A stretch of DNA of 64,000 nucleotides from Azohydromonas aeria (GTDB taxonomy: Bacteria > Pseudomonadota > Gammaproteobacteria > Burkholderiales > Burkholderiaceae_C), in the NCBI RefSeq assembly GCF_009760915.1, contig NZ_VIDQ01000006.1:62001-126000 (forward strand). The letters run 5' to 3'. Shown in pieces: positions 1 through 9,995 of the stretch (within the stretch, counting starts at the first letter, position 1; each line of letters opens with the position of its first letter). A model generated the notes under the pieces. It was not told where the DNA came from and did not search any database. It saw only the letters and a list, made by a program, of their open reading frames with translations. Position numbers and translations under genes: made by a program.

Positions 1-982
1 CCAGCTCCTGGAACGTGGTGCTGGTCGTGCGCCCGCAGCCCGGGCAGGCCGTGACGCTGGGATTGAAGGCGCGCAGCCCCAGCGCCTGCAGGATCTCCAG
101 CGCCACCACCACTTCCTGCGTGCGCGGCTCGCCCGGCTGCGGCGTGAGGCTGACGCGGATGGTGTCGCCGATGCCTTCCTGCAGCAGCAGCGACAGCGCC
201 GCCGCCGACGCCACCGTGCCCTTGGTGCCCATGCCGGCCTCGGTCAGCCCCAGGTGCAGCGAGTGCCGGCAGCGCGCCGCCAGCGCACGGTACACGCTCA
301 CCAGGTCCTGCACGCCGGAGACCTTGCAGCTCAGGATCACCTGCGCCGGGTCCATCCCCAGCTCGACCGCGAAGGCCGCCGAGGACAGCGCCGACTGCAC
401 CAGCGCCTGGTACATGACCTGCTTGCCGTCCCAGGGTTTCACCCGCTGCGCGTTCTCGTCCATCAGCGCGGCGAGCAGCTCCTGGTCCAGGCTGCCCCAG
501 TTCACGCCGATGCGCACCGGGCGGTCATGCTTCAGCGCCGCCTCGATCATCTGGGCGAACTGCCGGTCGCGCTTGTCGCCCTTGCCGACGTTGCCCGGGT
601 TGATGCGGTACTTGGACAAGGCGGCTGCCATGTCCGGAAACTCGCTGAGCAGCCGGTGGCCGTTGTAGTGGAAGTCCCCCACCAGCGGCACGCTGATGCC
701 CATGCGGTCGAGCTGCTCGCGGATGTGCGGCACGGCCTGCGCGGCTTCCGGCGTGTTGACGGTGATGCGCACCAGCTCCGAGCCGGCCTGCGCCAGCTCC
801 TTGACCTGGATCGCGGTGCCGATGACGTCCACCGTGTCGGTGTTGGTCATCGACTGCACGCGCACCGGCGCGTCGCCGCCCAGCGTCAGCACCTGGCCGC
901 CCCAGGCCACGCGCGCCTGCAGCGAGCGGCGCGCGGCCGGCGCGGCCACGGCGATGGGTTCGAAGTCGGAAGGCATGTTCAT
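1..982 (-). CDS. ispG: 4-hydroxy-3-methylbut-2-enyl-diphosphate synthase, 3' end cut off by the window
   Basis: IspG (GcpE) is the iron-sulfur enzyme that converts 2-C-methyl-D-erythritol 2,4-cyclodiphosphate to HMBPP in the MEP isoprenoid pathway. About 327 residues are visible from the start MNMPSDFEP; the reading frame runs off the left edge. The TIM-barrel part is recognisable ([41 protein letters not shown]), and near the edge the first two cluster cysteines occur in CPGCGRTT. The long insert between barrel and Fe-S domain typical of some proteobacterial IspG is not obvious in the visible part. It lies 15 bp downstream of rodZ, matching the conserved rlmN-pilW-rodZ-ispG order, so it is probably co-transcribed. 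An alternative start lies two codons downstream. Confidence 0.95.
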   Translation of the reverse strand, partial: MNMPSDFEPIAVAAPAARRSLQARVAWGGQVLTLGGDAPVRVQSMTNTDTVDVIGTAIQVKELAQAGSELVRITVNTPEAAQAVPHIREQLDRMGISVPLVGDFHYNGHRLLSEFPDMAAALSKYRINPGNVGKGDKRDRQFAQMIEAALKHDRPVRIGVNWGSLDQELLAALMDENAQRVKPWDGKQVMYQALVQSALSSAAFAVELGMDPAQVILSCKVSGVQDLVSVYRALAARCRHSLHLGLTEAGMGTKGTVASAAALSLLLQEGIGDTIRVSLTPQPGEPRTQEVVVALEILQALGLRAFNPSVTACPGCGRTTSTTFQEL

Positions 983-997
983 CGGTGCAGCGCTCAC

Positions 998-1861
998 TTA
1001 CTTGAGTTCGAGGCGGGCCACGTTGTTCTGCGACTGCGTGCGCAAGTCCAGCAGCTGGCCGCGGAAGCTCACCGTGGTGGCCGCGGCATTGCCGATGGTC
1101 GCGCGCAGCGGCAGCACCCCGTCGAGGCTGACGGTTTCGCCGGCATGCAGCGCCCGCGACAGCAGCAGCTGGTTGGTGCCGTCGCGCACTTCCACCCAGG
1201 ACTCGCCCGTGGCGCGCAGCACCAGCAGCCCGCCACCGGCGCCCGTGGCCGGCGCGGCCGGCGCCAGGTCCGCAGTGGTTGCCGGCAACGTGACGGAGCT
1301 CGTGCCTTCGGCGGGCGGCTGCGGTTGCGGCGCCCCGATCACGGTCTCCACCACCGAGGACGCGGTCGTGGCCGGCGTGGTTGAAGCCGTGGCACCGTCC
1401 GCTGCGGCGCTGCCGGGCAGTCCGCGGCCGAACTGGAGCCAGCTCGCCGGCACCAGCACGATGGCCGCCGCACCGAGCAGCAGCAGCAGCACGGCCCAGA
1501 TGATGGGCCGCTTGAGCGGGCCCCAGTCGCGCGCCTCGCGCCGGTCGGAACGGAACGGGGTGTTCAGGCCGACGGCCACCTGCTCCAGCCGCGCGCCGTC
1601 CAGGCTGGAAGGCAGCCCGGCGAGCACCGGCGCGGCGTCGATCTTGAGCGTGCGGCACAGCGTCTTGGCCAGCGCGCGCGTGAAGGCCATGTCGGGCAGC
1701 TGCTCGTAGCGGTCGCTCTCCAGCGCGGCGAGCTTGTCGGGCCGCACCTTGATCGCGGCGGCCAGGGCGTCGAGCTCGACGCCCTGCTGCTGGCGCGCAT
1801 GGCGCAGCAGCGCGCCGGGGGAATCTCCACCGCGCGAGGGCGGTGCGCTGGGCTCAGTCAT
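998..1861 (-). CDS. rodZ: RodZ-like cytoskeletal/HTH membrane protein
   Basis: The protein has an N-terminal helix-turn-helix module (about residues 18-85, including LLRHARQQQGVELDALAAAIKV), a basic juxtamembrane stretch, one transmembrane helix (IIWAVLLLLLGAAAIVLV, near residues 120-137), a low-complexity Ala/Pro/Thr linker, and a C-terminal beta-rich domain of the DUF4115 type (GESWVEVRDGTNQLLLSR). This order is that of RodZ, which links MreB to the envelope and sets cell shape. I chose the ATG at 1861 (MTEPSAPPS) because it overlaps the pilW stop by 8 bp; the frame is open further upstream inside pilW but that part shows no conservation features. Function is by family architecture. Confidence 0.85.
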   Translation of the reverse strand: MTEPSAPPSRGGDSPGALLRHARQQQGVELDALAAAIKVRPDKLAALESDRYEQLPDMAFTRALAKTLCRTLKIDAAPVLAGLPSSLDGARLEQVAVGLNTPFRSDRREARDWGPLKRPIIWAVLLLLLGAAAIVLVPASWLQFGRGLPGSAAADGATASTTPATTASSVVETVIGAPQPQPPAEGTSSVTLPATTADLAPAAPATGAGGGLLVLRATGESWVEVRDGTNQLLLSRALHAGETVSLDGVLPLRATIGNAAATTVSFRGQLLDLRTQSQNNVARLELK

Positions 1862-2648
1862 CGAAACGTCCTTGATCCAGGGCAAGCGTCTGCGGCGCTT
1901 GCGGAAAGCGTTGGCGCAGCTCGCGCCCGATGGTTTCAACCGCGGCCTGGCGGCCCAGCCGGTGCTCGATGCGCGCGGCCAGCCACAGCGCCGCGGCGTC
2001 GGCGCGTGCCGGCGCGAAGCTCACGCGCTGCAGCTGCCCCTGCGCGCGCTCGGGCGCGCCACGCTTGAGCAGCACCTCGGCCAGCGCCAGCGCCGCGGCG
2101 GCATTGGCCGGCTCCAGGGCGGCGGCGCGCTCCAGGCTGCCTTGTGCCGCCTCCCAGCGCCCGGCACGCATCTGGCACACGCCCAGCGCCAGCAGGCTGC
2201 GCGCCGCGGCGCGGTAGCCCGGCTGCGCCAGCACGCGCTCGAACTGCGCCTGGGACTCGTCCCAGCGCTGCTGCTGGCACAGGAACCAGCCGAAGTTGTG
2301 CCGCGTGTCGGCATCGCCCGGCTCCAGCGCCAGCGCGCGCTCGAAGCTGGCGCGCGCCGCGGCCGCGTCGCCCAGGCTGGCCTGGGCCAGGCCGCGCAGG
2401 CTCCAGGCTGGCGCGAAGCGCGCGTCCGCCGCCAGGGCCTGGTCCACCTCCTCCAGCGCCGTGGCGGCCTGCCCCTGCTCGAAATAGGCCGAGGCCAGCG
2501 CCAGCCGCGCCTGCGCGCGGCGCTGCGCCGTGTCGGGCTCGGCCGCGTGCCGGGCCGGCGCGGCGCAGCCCGCCAGCAGCGCGCACGCGAGCGCGGCCGT
2601 GGCCAGCAGGCCGGTTGTGGGCAGCGCGCGGGCTCGGGTGGCGGGCAT
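1854..2648 (-). CDS. pilW: Type IV pilus biogenesis/stability lipoprotein PilW (PilF)
   Basis: This 264-residue protein starts with a lipoprotein signal ending in the lipobox LLAGC (Cys28), so it is predicted to be anchored in the outer membrane. The mature part is a run of TPR repeats (for example ASAYFEQGQAATALEEVDQAL, FGWFLCQQQRWDESQAQFERVL, ALGVCQMRAGRWEAAQGSLERA). PilW/PilF is the pilotin-like TPR lipoprotein that stabilises the PilQ secretin. The position between rlmN and rodZ is the usual location of this gene in beta- and gammaproteobacteria. Its last codons overlap the rodZ start, suggesting translational coupling. Confidence 0.9.
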   Translation of the reverse strand: MPATRARALPTTGLLATAALACALLAGCAAPARHAAEPDTAQRRAQARLALASAYFEQGQAATALEEVDQALAADARFAPAWSLRGLAQASLGDAAAARASFERALALEPGDADTRHNFGWFLCQQQRWDESQAQFERVLAQPGYRAAARSLLALGVCQMRAGRWEAAQGSLERAAALEPANAAAALALAEVLLKRGAPERAQGQLQRVSFAPARADAAALWLAARIEHRLGRQAAVETIGRELRQRFPQAPQTLALDQGRFDD

Positions 2649-2699
2649 CGGGGCGGTGGGATTTCCAGCGATTCCGGCGTCGGGCGGCCGCGCGCGCGT

Positions 2700-3857
<1,158 letters not shown>

Positions 3858-3907
3858 GACTGCTCGGCCCGGTTGAGGCGGTGGTGTCGCGGATCCGTCA
3901 GCCTGTC

Positions 3908-4333
3908 TCAGCGGCTGAAGACCTGCATGCCGGGGAAGAAGAAGGCCACTTCCACGGCGGCGGTTTCGGGGGCGTCGGAGCCGTGCACGGCGTTGGCGTC
4001 GATGCTGTCGGCGAAGTCGGCGCGGATGGTGCCCTTGTCGGCCTTCTTCGGGTCGGTGGCGCCCATCAGCTCGCGGTTCTTGGCGATGGCGCCTTCACCT
4101 TCGAGCACCTGGATCATCACGGGGCCGGAGACCATGAAGTCCACCAGGTCCTTGAAGAACGGACGCGCGGCGTGCACGGCGTAGAACTGCTCGGCCTCGC
4201 GGCGCGACAGGTGCGCCATCCTGGCGGCGACGACCTTCAGGCCGGCGCCTTCGAAGCGGGCGTAGATCTGGCCGATCACGTTCTTGGCAACGGCGTCGGG
4301 CTTGATGATGGACAGGGTGCGTTCGATGGCCAT
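3908..4333 (-). CDS. ndk: Nucleoside diphosphate kinase
   Basis: Ndk transfers the gamma-phosphate from ATP to NDPs through a phosphohistidine intermediate. The 141-residue length is the family standard. The active-site motif NAVHGSD places the catalytic histidine at His117, and [10 protein letters not shown] at the N-terminus is typical. I start at 4333 ([10 protein letters not shown]) rather than at the upstream in-frame start because a good ribosome binding site, AAGGAG, lies about eight bases upstream and the extension is not family-like. It follows rluB by about 130 bp and precedes rlmN. Confidence 0.97.
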   Translation of the reverse strand: MAIERTLSIIKPDAVAKNVIGQIYARFEGAGLKVVAARMAHLSRREAEQFYAVHAARPFFKDLVDFMVSGPVMIQVLEGEGAIAKNRELMGATDPKKADKGTIRADFADSIDANAVHGSDAPETAAVEVAFFFPGMQVFSR

Positions 4334-4463
4334 GTGGCTTCTCCTTAGGGTGAATCGGGCAAACCCGCGATTGTACCGAGCCGGTTTCAACCGCCCGTGA
4401 CACGCGGGTGTCCGCGCCGGCGCGCCCGAAGCGCCGCGCGGTCAACGTGTGGGAATGCGGGCC

Positions 4464-7007
4464 TCAGCGCCCGCCGCGGCCGCCCCGGCCGCCGCCGCGG
4501 CCCTTGCCGCGCAGGAAGGCGTCGGCGCCGATGTAGCCCACCGAGGTCTGCATCGGATCGGGCTGGCGCTCTCCGCCACCGCCCTTGCCCCGGCCACCGC
4601 CGCCGCCCTTGCCGCCGCGCGGGCCGTTGCCCTGGCCGCCGCCGAAGCCGCCGCCACCGGGCCCGCGGTTGCGGCCGAAACCACCACCGCCGCCGCCCAT
4701 GCCCGGGCCCTTCTGCACGAAGCGCTTGTCAAACGTCTGCTGCAGCGGGTTCGGGATCGGCCCGTCCTCGCTGCGCTCGCGGCGCTGGCGCTCGGCCTGC
4801 AGCGCGCGCTTGTCGTAGGTCTGCTGCAGCGGGTTCGGGATCGGGCGGTTGTCGTCGTCGTCCCAGTCGGCGCTGCGGCTGCGCTGGCGCTCGGCCTGCA
4901 GCGCGCGCTTGTCGTAGGTCTGCTGCAGCGGATTCGGGATCGCGCCGCCTTCCGGACGCTCCGCCCGCGGGCCTGCGCCCTCGCCGCCGCGACCGCGCTT
5001 GCCACGGCGGTTGCGGTCGTTGCGCTCGCCCATGCGATCGCCACCGCGGTCGCCGCGCGGCGCCTGCTCGGCGGCGTCGCGGCGCGGGCCGCGCTGCTCG
5101 CGCTGCTCGCGCGGCTCGCGGGCCTCGCGCGGTTCGCGCTGCTCGCGCCCCTCCTGCGGCAGCGGCGCGCCTTCGCCGCGCTGGTCCTGGCCGCGGCCGC
5201 CGCGGCGCTTGTTGTTGCCGCGCCGGCCGCGCCGGTCGTCGCCGTCACCGCGGTCATTGCGGTCGCCGCGGCGCTCCTGCGCGCCCGGCCCCTGGGCCAG
5301 GCGGCGGATGGTGCGCACGTCGTTCTCGTCGAGGTCCACCCAGGCGCCGCGCTTGAGGCCGCGCGGCAGCACCACGGTGCCGTAGCGGATGCGGATGAGC
5401 CGGCTCACCGCCAGCCCCACCGCGTCGAACAGCTTCCTCACCTCGCGGTTGCGGCCCTCGGTGATGACGACGCGGTACCAGTGGTTCACGCCCTCGCCGC
5501 CGCCGTCCTCGATGGACTTGAACGACGCGGCCTGGCCCTCGATCTCCACGCCTTCGAGCAGCCGCGCGCGCGCATCCGGCTCCAGCGTGCCCAGCACGCG
5601 CACCGCGTACTCGCGCTCCACGCCGAAGCGCGGGTGCATCAGCTGGTTCGCCAGCTCGCCGGAGTTGGTGAACAGCAGCAGGCCCTCGGTGTTGATGTCC
5701 AGCCGGCCCACCGACTGCCACTTGCCCTGCTGCAGCCGCGGCAGGCGGCGGAACACGGTCGGGCGCTGCTGCGGGTCGTCGTGCGTGACGACCTCGCCCA
5801 CGGGCTTGTGATAGGCGATCACGCGCGCCGGCGGCGGCGCGATGCGCACCTTGATCGGCTTGCCGTTGACCTGGATGCGGTCGCCCCAGGAGATGCGCTG
5901 CCCGGTGTGCGCGGGCTCGCCGTTGACGGTGATGCGCCCCTCGACGATGAGCTGCTCCATGTCGCGGCGCGAGCCCACGCCGGCCTGCGCCAGCACCTTG
6001 TGCAGCTTGGGCGCGTCGGGTTCGGCGGCCAGCACGCGCTTCGGCGCCGCGCCTTCCGCGCCGGCCTCGGCCTCCAGCTCGTCGCCTTCCGGCTCCACGT
6101 CGAAGGCGCCGGAGAGCACCTGCGCGAAGACTTCCTGCGTGTCGGGCACCGCCACCGGCGCGGCCTCGGCCGGCCTGGCGGCAACACCGCCCTCGGCCGG
6201 CGCGGCACCCTCGGCGCCGGGCTCGCGGGCACGGCGCTCGGCGCCGCGGTTGCGGCGGTTGCGCCCCTCGCGGCGGCCCTCGGGACGCGCCTCGGCGCCG
6301 GGTGCGGCCTCGGCGGCCTCGGCGGTCTCGGCGGCGTCCGCGGCTTCGCCGGCCTCGGCCGGCACCGCGTCGGCGGCGGGCCGTGCCTCGGCCGCATCCT
6401 CGGCCACGGGCGCCACGCGCGCCACGGGCGCCGCCACCACGTCCGCCGCGGCCACGGCCGCCTCGGTCGGGGCCGGTCCCACGATGTCTGCGACGGCCTC
6501 GGCCGCCGGCTTGTCGCGGCGCGTGCGGCGGCGGCGCGGACGCGCGGCCTCTTCCTCGCCCGCGGCAGCTTCGGCCGGCGCTTCGTCGGCGGGTGCCTCG
6601 GTCGCCGCCTCGGCCGGTGCCGCCTGCGGCGCCGGGCTCACCACCTCCACCGCCGCCGCTGCCGGCGCGTCCACCGCGGCGGCTTCCCCATCGCCCGCCT
6701 GCGCCTCGACCGCCTTCTTGCGCGCCGCGCGCGGGGCACGGGTGCGCTTTGGGGCGGCGGGCTGCGGCGCCTCCTCGGCGGGCGCGGCCTCGGCGGGCGC
6801 CGCGGCGGCGGACGCCGGCTCGGCCACGGCAGGCGCGCCGTCAGCCGCTTCGGCCGTGCTCACGGCTTCGGCGGCGGCCTTGGGCGCGGCACGCTTGCGC
6901 GGCGCCGCGCGCTTGCGTGGCGCGGGCGCGGCGGCCTCCTGCGCAGCCGGGGCGCCGTCTTCTGCGGCGGGGGTCGTCAACGGGTTGTCAGCGTCTTGGG
7001 GATTCAT
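4464..7007 (-). CDS. rluB: 23S rRNA pseudouridine synthase RluB with very long disordered ends
   Basis: The conserved core spans roughly residues 330-570: an S4 RNA-binding domain ([22 protein letters not shown]) followed by the RsuA/RluB catalytic domain with [13 protein letters not shown] (catalytic Asp near residue 434). RluB makes pseudouridine 2605 in 23S rRNA helix 89. At 847 residues it is about three times the E. coli length. The first ~330 residues are Ala/Pro/Glu/Arg low complexity, and the C-terminal ~270 are Arg/Gly/Asp-rich with three copies of the motif PNPLQQT(Y/F)DKR and a final [15 protein letters not shown] box. The start codon overlaps the scpB stop by 4 bp (ATGA), indicating coupling. 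The core assignment is secure; the role of the ends is unknown. Confidence 0.93.
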   Translation of the reverse strand: MNPQDADNPLTTPAAEDGAPAAQEAAAPAPRKRAAPRKRAAPKAAAEAVSTAEAADGAPAVAEPASAAAAPAEAAPAEEAPQPAAPKRTRAPRAARKKAVEAQAGDGEAAAVDAPAAAAVEVVSPAPQAAPAEAATEAPADEAPAEAAAGEEEAARPRRRRTRRDKPAAEAVADIVGPAPTEAAVAAADVVAAPVARVAPVAEDAAEARPAADAVPAEAGEAADAAETAEAAEAAPGAEARPEGRREGRNRRNRGAERRAREPGAEGAAPAEGGVAARPAEAAPVAVPDTQEVFAQVLSGAFDVEPEGDELEAEAGAEGAAPKRVLAAEPDAPKLHKVLAQAGVGSRRDMEQLIVEGRITVNGEPAHTGQRISWGDRIQVNGKPIKVRIAPPPARVIAYHKPVGEVVTHDDPQQRPTVFRRLPRLQQGKWQSVGRLDINTEGLLLFTNSGELANQLMHPRFGVEREYAVRVLGTLEPDARARLLEGVEIEGQAASFKSIEDGGGEGVNHWYRVVITEGRNREVRKLFDAVGLAVSRLIRIRYGTVVLPRGLKRGAWVDLDENDVRTIRRLAQGPGAQERRGDRNDRGDGDDRRGRRGNNKRRGGRGQDQRGEGAPLPQEGREQREPREAREPREQREQRGPRRDAAEQAPRGDRGGDRMGERNDRNRRGKRGRGGEGAGPRAERPEGGAIPNPLQQTYDKRALQAERQRSRSADWDDDDNRPIPNPLQQTYDKRALQAERQRRERSEDGPIPNPLQQTFDKRFVQKGPGMGGGGGGFGRNRGPGGGGFGGGQGNGPRGGKGGGGGRGKGGGGERQPDPMQTSVGYIGADAFLRGKGRGGGRGGRGGR
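4729..4948 (-). repeat. Three in-frame repeats encoding PNPLQQT(Y/F)DKR in the RluB tail
   Basis: Three tandem units with a period of about 27-33 codons encode [20 protein letters not shown], then [21 protein letters not shown] again (first part identical), then [18 protein letters not shown]. The first two copies are almost identical at the DNA level over about 55 bp. They sit in the disordered C-terminal tail of RluB, separated by short charged linkers ([12 protein letters not shown] and RERSEDG). Confidence 0.85.
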
Positions 7008-7702
7008 GGCTGCGAAGGGGTGGGTTCGGCCAGGGCGGCCGGCGGGGGTTCGGGGGTGGCGGCGGGCGCCGGCGCGTCGGACGCGGCAACGGCGGGCTCT
7101 TCCGGGGCTTCGGCAGGCGTGCCCAGCAGCGGCAACTGCTGCGCCAGGGCCGCCTGGATCGGGGACTCCAGCGCCTGCGGCAGCGCGCCGGGGGCCTGCA
7201 GCGGCGGCAGGCCGTCGAGCCCGCCCAGGCCCAGGTCGTCGAGGAACTGGCGCGTGGTGGCGTACAGGGCGGGCCGCCCCGGCGCCTCGCGGTGGCCGAT
7301 GACTTCGATCCAGCCGCGCTCTTCGAGCTGGCGGATCACCTGCGTGCCCACCGTGACGCCGCGGATGTCCTCGATGTCGCCGCGTGTCACGGGCTGGCGG
7401 TAGGCAATGATGGCCAGCGTCTCCATCACCGCGCGCGAGTAGCGCGGCGGCTTCTCGGGCTGCAGCCGCGCCAGGTACGGCTGCATCTCCGGCCGGCTCT
7501 GGAAGCGCCAGCCCGAGGCCAGCGTCACCAGCTCCACGCCGCGGCCCTGCCAGTCGCGCGCGATCTCGTCGAGCAGCGTGCGCAGCGTGTCCGCGCCCAG
7601 CTCTCCGTCGAAGAGCAGGCGCAGCTCGCGCAGCGGCAGCGGCTGCTGCGCGCAGATCAGGGCGGTTTCAAGGACACGCTTGGCGTCCTGGGTATTCATC
7701 AA
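7004..7702 (-). CDS. scpB: Segregation and condensation protein B
   Basis: ScpB is the winged-helix (kite) subunit of the Smc-ScpAB condensin. Family features include [21 protein letters not shown] at the N-terminus, the block [27 protein letters not shown] and [18 protein letters not shown]. After residue ~185 there is an Ala/Pro-rich tail. Its 3' end overlaps the rluB start by 4 bp, a common scpB-rluB pairing. Two adjacent ATGs (7702 and 7699) are possible starts. scpA and smc are not in the window. Confidence 0.93.
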   Translation of the reverse strand: MMNTQDAKRVLETALICAQQPLPLRELRLLFDGELGADTLRTLLDEIARDWQGRGVELVTLASGWRFQSRPEMQPYLARLQPEKPPRYSRAVMETLAIIAYRQPVTRGDIEDIRGVTVGTQVIRQLEERGWIEVIGHREAPGRPALYATTRQFLDDLGLGGLDGLPPLQAPGALPQALESPIQAALAQQLPLLGTPAEAPEEPAVAASDAPAPAATPEPPPAALAEPTPSQP

Positions 7703-8009
7703 GGTCTGCGGGTGCCGAAGGCGGCAGCGTCGGACATCACGACGGTAGGGGTCGAAGGGCGGGCGCCCGTTTCACGGACAGCCGGCTGAGGGATTCGGAC
7801 CTGGGGCCGACCCGGCTGCTGCGGCTCACGCCGGCGCTCGGGTGCGGGGCTTCAAGGCTGGGCGACTACAGCGGCAGGTGGGGCGGTGCGGGCCGCCCGG
7901 CTGCCGCGCGCGGTGGCGACCATTGTAACCCCCTGGAGAGGGATCTGCCGCCGCCCCTTCAGAGGGCTTGCCCCAGGGCGTGACCGGGGCCACGCATCGG
8001 GCGCGGCCT
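7703..8009. other. Gene-free gap between scpB and rluD
   Basis: About 307 bp with no supportable gene. It must hold the upstream region of the scpB-rluB transcript (minus strand). The open frames across it have no conserved features. The only lower-GC patch is at about 7918-7930, and I cannot assign a promoter with confidence. Confidence 0.5.
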
Positions 8010-8987
8010 TCAGCCCTGCAACACCTGCAGCGCCGCGGCCAGGTCCGCCGGCGGCGGCTGCTCGAAGGCCAGCTCATGGCCCAGCACCGGGTGCGTGAAG
8101 CGCAGCCGGTGCGCGTGCAGCGCCTGGCGCTGCAGCCCCAGCGCCGGCGCGCCGCCGTAGAGCGCATCGGCCAGCAGCGGGTGCCCGCGCGAGGCCAGGT
8201 GCACGCGGATCTGGTGCGTGCGCCCGCTGTGCAGCGTGCAGCGCAGCGCGCTCGCGCCCTGCCCCGCGGCCAGCAGCTCGAAGTCGGTGCGCGCCGGCTT
8301 GCCCGATGCCACGAGCGCCATGCGCACGCGCGAGCGCGGGTCGCGGCCGATGGCCGCGTCCACCGTGAAGGCCGCCTCGCGCGGCACGCCGTGCGCCAGC
8401 GCCAGGTACTGGCGGCTGACCTCGCGCGCGGCGATGGCGCGCACCAGCGCCGTCATCGCCGGCAGCGACTTGGCCACCACCATCAGCCCCGAGGTGTCCT
8501 TGTCCAGCCGGTGCACGATGCCCGCGCGCGGCAGCCGCGCCGCGCCCGCGTGGTGCGCCAGCAGCGCGTTGAGCAGCGTGCCCGACCAGTTGCCCGCCGC
8601 CGGGTGCACCACCATCCCCGCGGGCTTGTCCAGCACCAGCAGGTGCTCGTCCTCGAACGCGATGGACAGCGGCAGCGCCTCGGCGCGGAAAGCCCGGCTC
8701 TCGGCCGTGGGCACCAGCTCCAGCCGGATGCGCTGGCCCAGCCGCAGCGCGCGCGCGGCGGTGCGCGCCACCTGGCCGTCGAGCTGCACGTGGCCGCGCT
8801 CGATCAGGCCCTGCAGGTGGCTGCGCGAGAACTCGCCGGCCATCAGCACCAGCGCCTTGTCCAGGCGCAGGCCGCGCAGCGAGGCGTCCACCTCGCGCTC
8901 GCGCCACTCGTGCTCCTGCTCCTCGGCGGCATCTTCTTCGTTCGCCGCATCGGGCAGTTCGGGCAGGTCGGGCAAGGGGTCAACCAT
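8010..8987 (-). CDS. rluD: 23S rRNA pseudouridine synthase RluD
   Basis: RluD forms pseudouridines 1911, 1915 and 1917 in helix 69 of 23S rRNA. The protein has an S4 domain (LRLDKALVLMAGEFSRSHLQGLIERG, residues ~40-65), the catalytic motif HRLDKDTSGLMVVAK with Asp162, and the GRTHQIRVHLA block. The N-terminal ~35 residues are an acidic extension (PDAANEEDAAEEQEHEWRE) preceding the S4 domain. I start at 8987 (MVDPLPDLPEL); the longer in-frame version would run into the bamD promoter region. The gene is divergent from bamD with 57 bp between the starts, a conserved arrangement. Confidence 0.95.
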   Translation of the reverse strand: MVDPLPDLPELPDAANEEDAAEEQEHEWREREVDASLRGLRLDKALVLMAGEFSRSHLQGLIERGHVQLDGQVARTAARALRLGQRIRLELVPTAESRAFRAEALPLSIAFEDEHLLVLDKPAGMVVHPAAGNWSGTLLNALLAHHAGAARLPRAGIVHRLDKDTSGLMVVAKSLPAMTALVRAIAAREVSRQYLALAHGVPREAAFTVDAAIGRDPRSRVRMALVASGKPARTDFELLAAGQGASALRCTLHSGRTHQIRVHLASRGHPLLADALYGGAPALGLQRQALHAHRLRFTHPVLGHELAFEQPPPADLAAALQVLQG

Positions 8988-9044
8988 ACAATTCGTGTTT
9001 TTTCCGGACCTGCGGACGACGCGCGCGGCCGCCAGCAATCAGAG

Positions 9045-9872
9045 ATGAGCTTTTCTTCCTGGAAGCGCCCCGGGGCGCATCGAACGCCCGCTTGCGCGGC
9101 AGCGGTGCTGGCGGCGGCCCTGGCGATGGCGGGCTGCGGCACCACCAAGGAGGACCCGCTGTCCACCACGGCGGTCGAAAAATTGTACGCAGACGCCAAG
9201 GACGACATCGGCGCCGGCAGCTACGAGCGCGCCATCAAGACGCTCGAGCGCGTCGAGGGCCGCGCCGCCGGCACGCTGCTGGCGCAGCAGGCCACGCTCG
9301 ACCTGGCTTACGTGCGCTACCGCACCGGCGAGCGCGCCGAGTCGCTGGCCACGCTGGACCGCTTCATCAAGCTGAATCCGTCGAGCCCGGCGCTGGACTA
9401 CGCGCTCTACCTGCGCGGCGTCGTCAACTTCAACGACAACCTGGGCATCCTGGGCCGCTTCACCAACCAGGAGCTGTCCGAGCGCGACCAGCAGGCCTCG
9501 CGCGAGGCCTACCAGTCGTTCAAGCAGCTGGTGGACCAGTTCCCGCAGTCGAAGTACTCGTCCGAAGCGCGCACGCGCATGGACTACATCGTCAACGCGC
9601 TCTCGGCCTACGAGGTCCACGTGGCGCGCTACTACTTCCGCCGCGGCGCCTACGTGGCCGCCGCCAACCGCGCCCAGCAGGCCATCAAGGAGTACCCGCA
9701 GACCCCCGCCATCGAGGAGGCGCTGTACCTGATGGTGCAGAGCTACGACCGGCTGGACCTGCCCCAGCTGCGCGACGACGCGCAGCGCGTGCTGCAGCAG
9801 AACTTCCCCGACAGCGCCTTCCTCACCGGCCAGGCGCAAGGCAAGAAGAAGCCGTGGTGGCAGGTGTGGTGA
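9045..9872 (+). CDS. bamD: Outer membrane assembly lipoprotein BamD
   Basis: BamD is the essential TPR lipoprotein of the BAM complex that inserts beta-barrel proteins. The 275-residue precursor has a signal sequence ending in the lipobox MAGC (Cys31) and then TPR repeats with the family blocks LYADAKDDIGAGSYERAIKTLE, LDYALYLRGVVNF and FPQSKYSSEARTRMDYIVNALS. The frame is open far upstream because of antisense high GC inside rluD; the ATG at 9045 is chosen because the signal peptide begins there. A rho-independent terminator follows directly. Confidence 0.97.
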   Translation: MSFSSWKRPGAHRTPACAAAVLAAALAMAGCGTTKEDPLSTTAVEKLYADAKDDIGAGSYERAIKTLERVEGRAAGTLLAQQATLDLAYVRYRTGERAESLATLDRFIKLNPSSPALDYALYLRGVVNFNDNLGILGRFTNQELSERDQQASREAYQSFKQLVDQFPQSKYSSEARTRMDYIVNALSAYEVHVARYYFRRGAYVAAANRAQQAIKEYPQTPAIEEALYLMVQSYDRLDLPQLRDDAQRVLQQNFPDSAFLTGQAQGKKKPWWQVW

Positions 9873-9896
9873 GCGCGCCGCGCCGCCGCTGAAGCG

Positions 9897-9921
9897 AAGC
9901 CAGCCCAGGGCTGGCTTTTTT
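9897..9921 (+). terminator. Intrinsic terminator after bamD
   Basis: The inverted repeat AGCCAGCC/GGCTGGCT (8 bp stem, three-base loop) is followed by a run of six T. It lies 25 bp after the bamD stop and before the convergent dinG gene. Confidence 0.85.
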
Positions 9922-9995
9922 CATGGCGCGCCGGTGGCGGCGGCAGCCCTGGAAGCACCCCCGACAGCACCGAATTTTGTGCGGTGATGTGTCAA

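Noticed and set aside
4449-7403. Plus-strand frame of 984 codons across rluB/scpB
   Set aside because: Shadow of repetitive GC-rich coding sequence; low-complexity His/Arg/Leu translation without domains.
7968-9044. Long in-frame extension of BamD (total 634 codons)
   Set aside because: It is antisense to rluD and has no conserved features; the lipoprotein signal begins at 9045.
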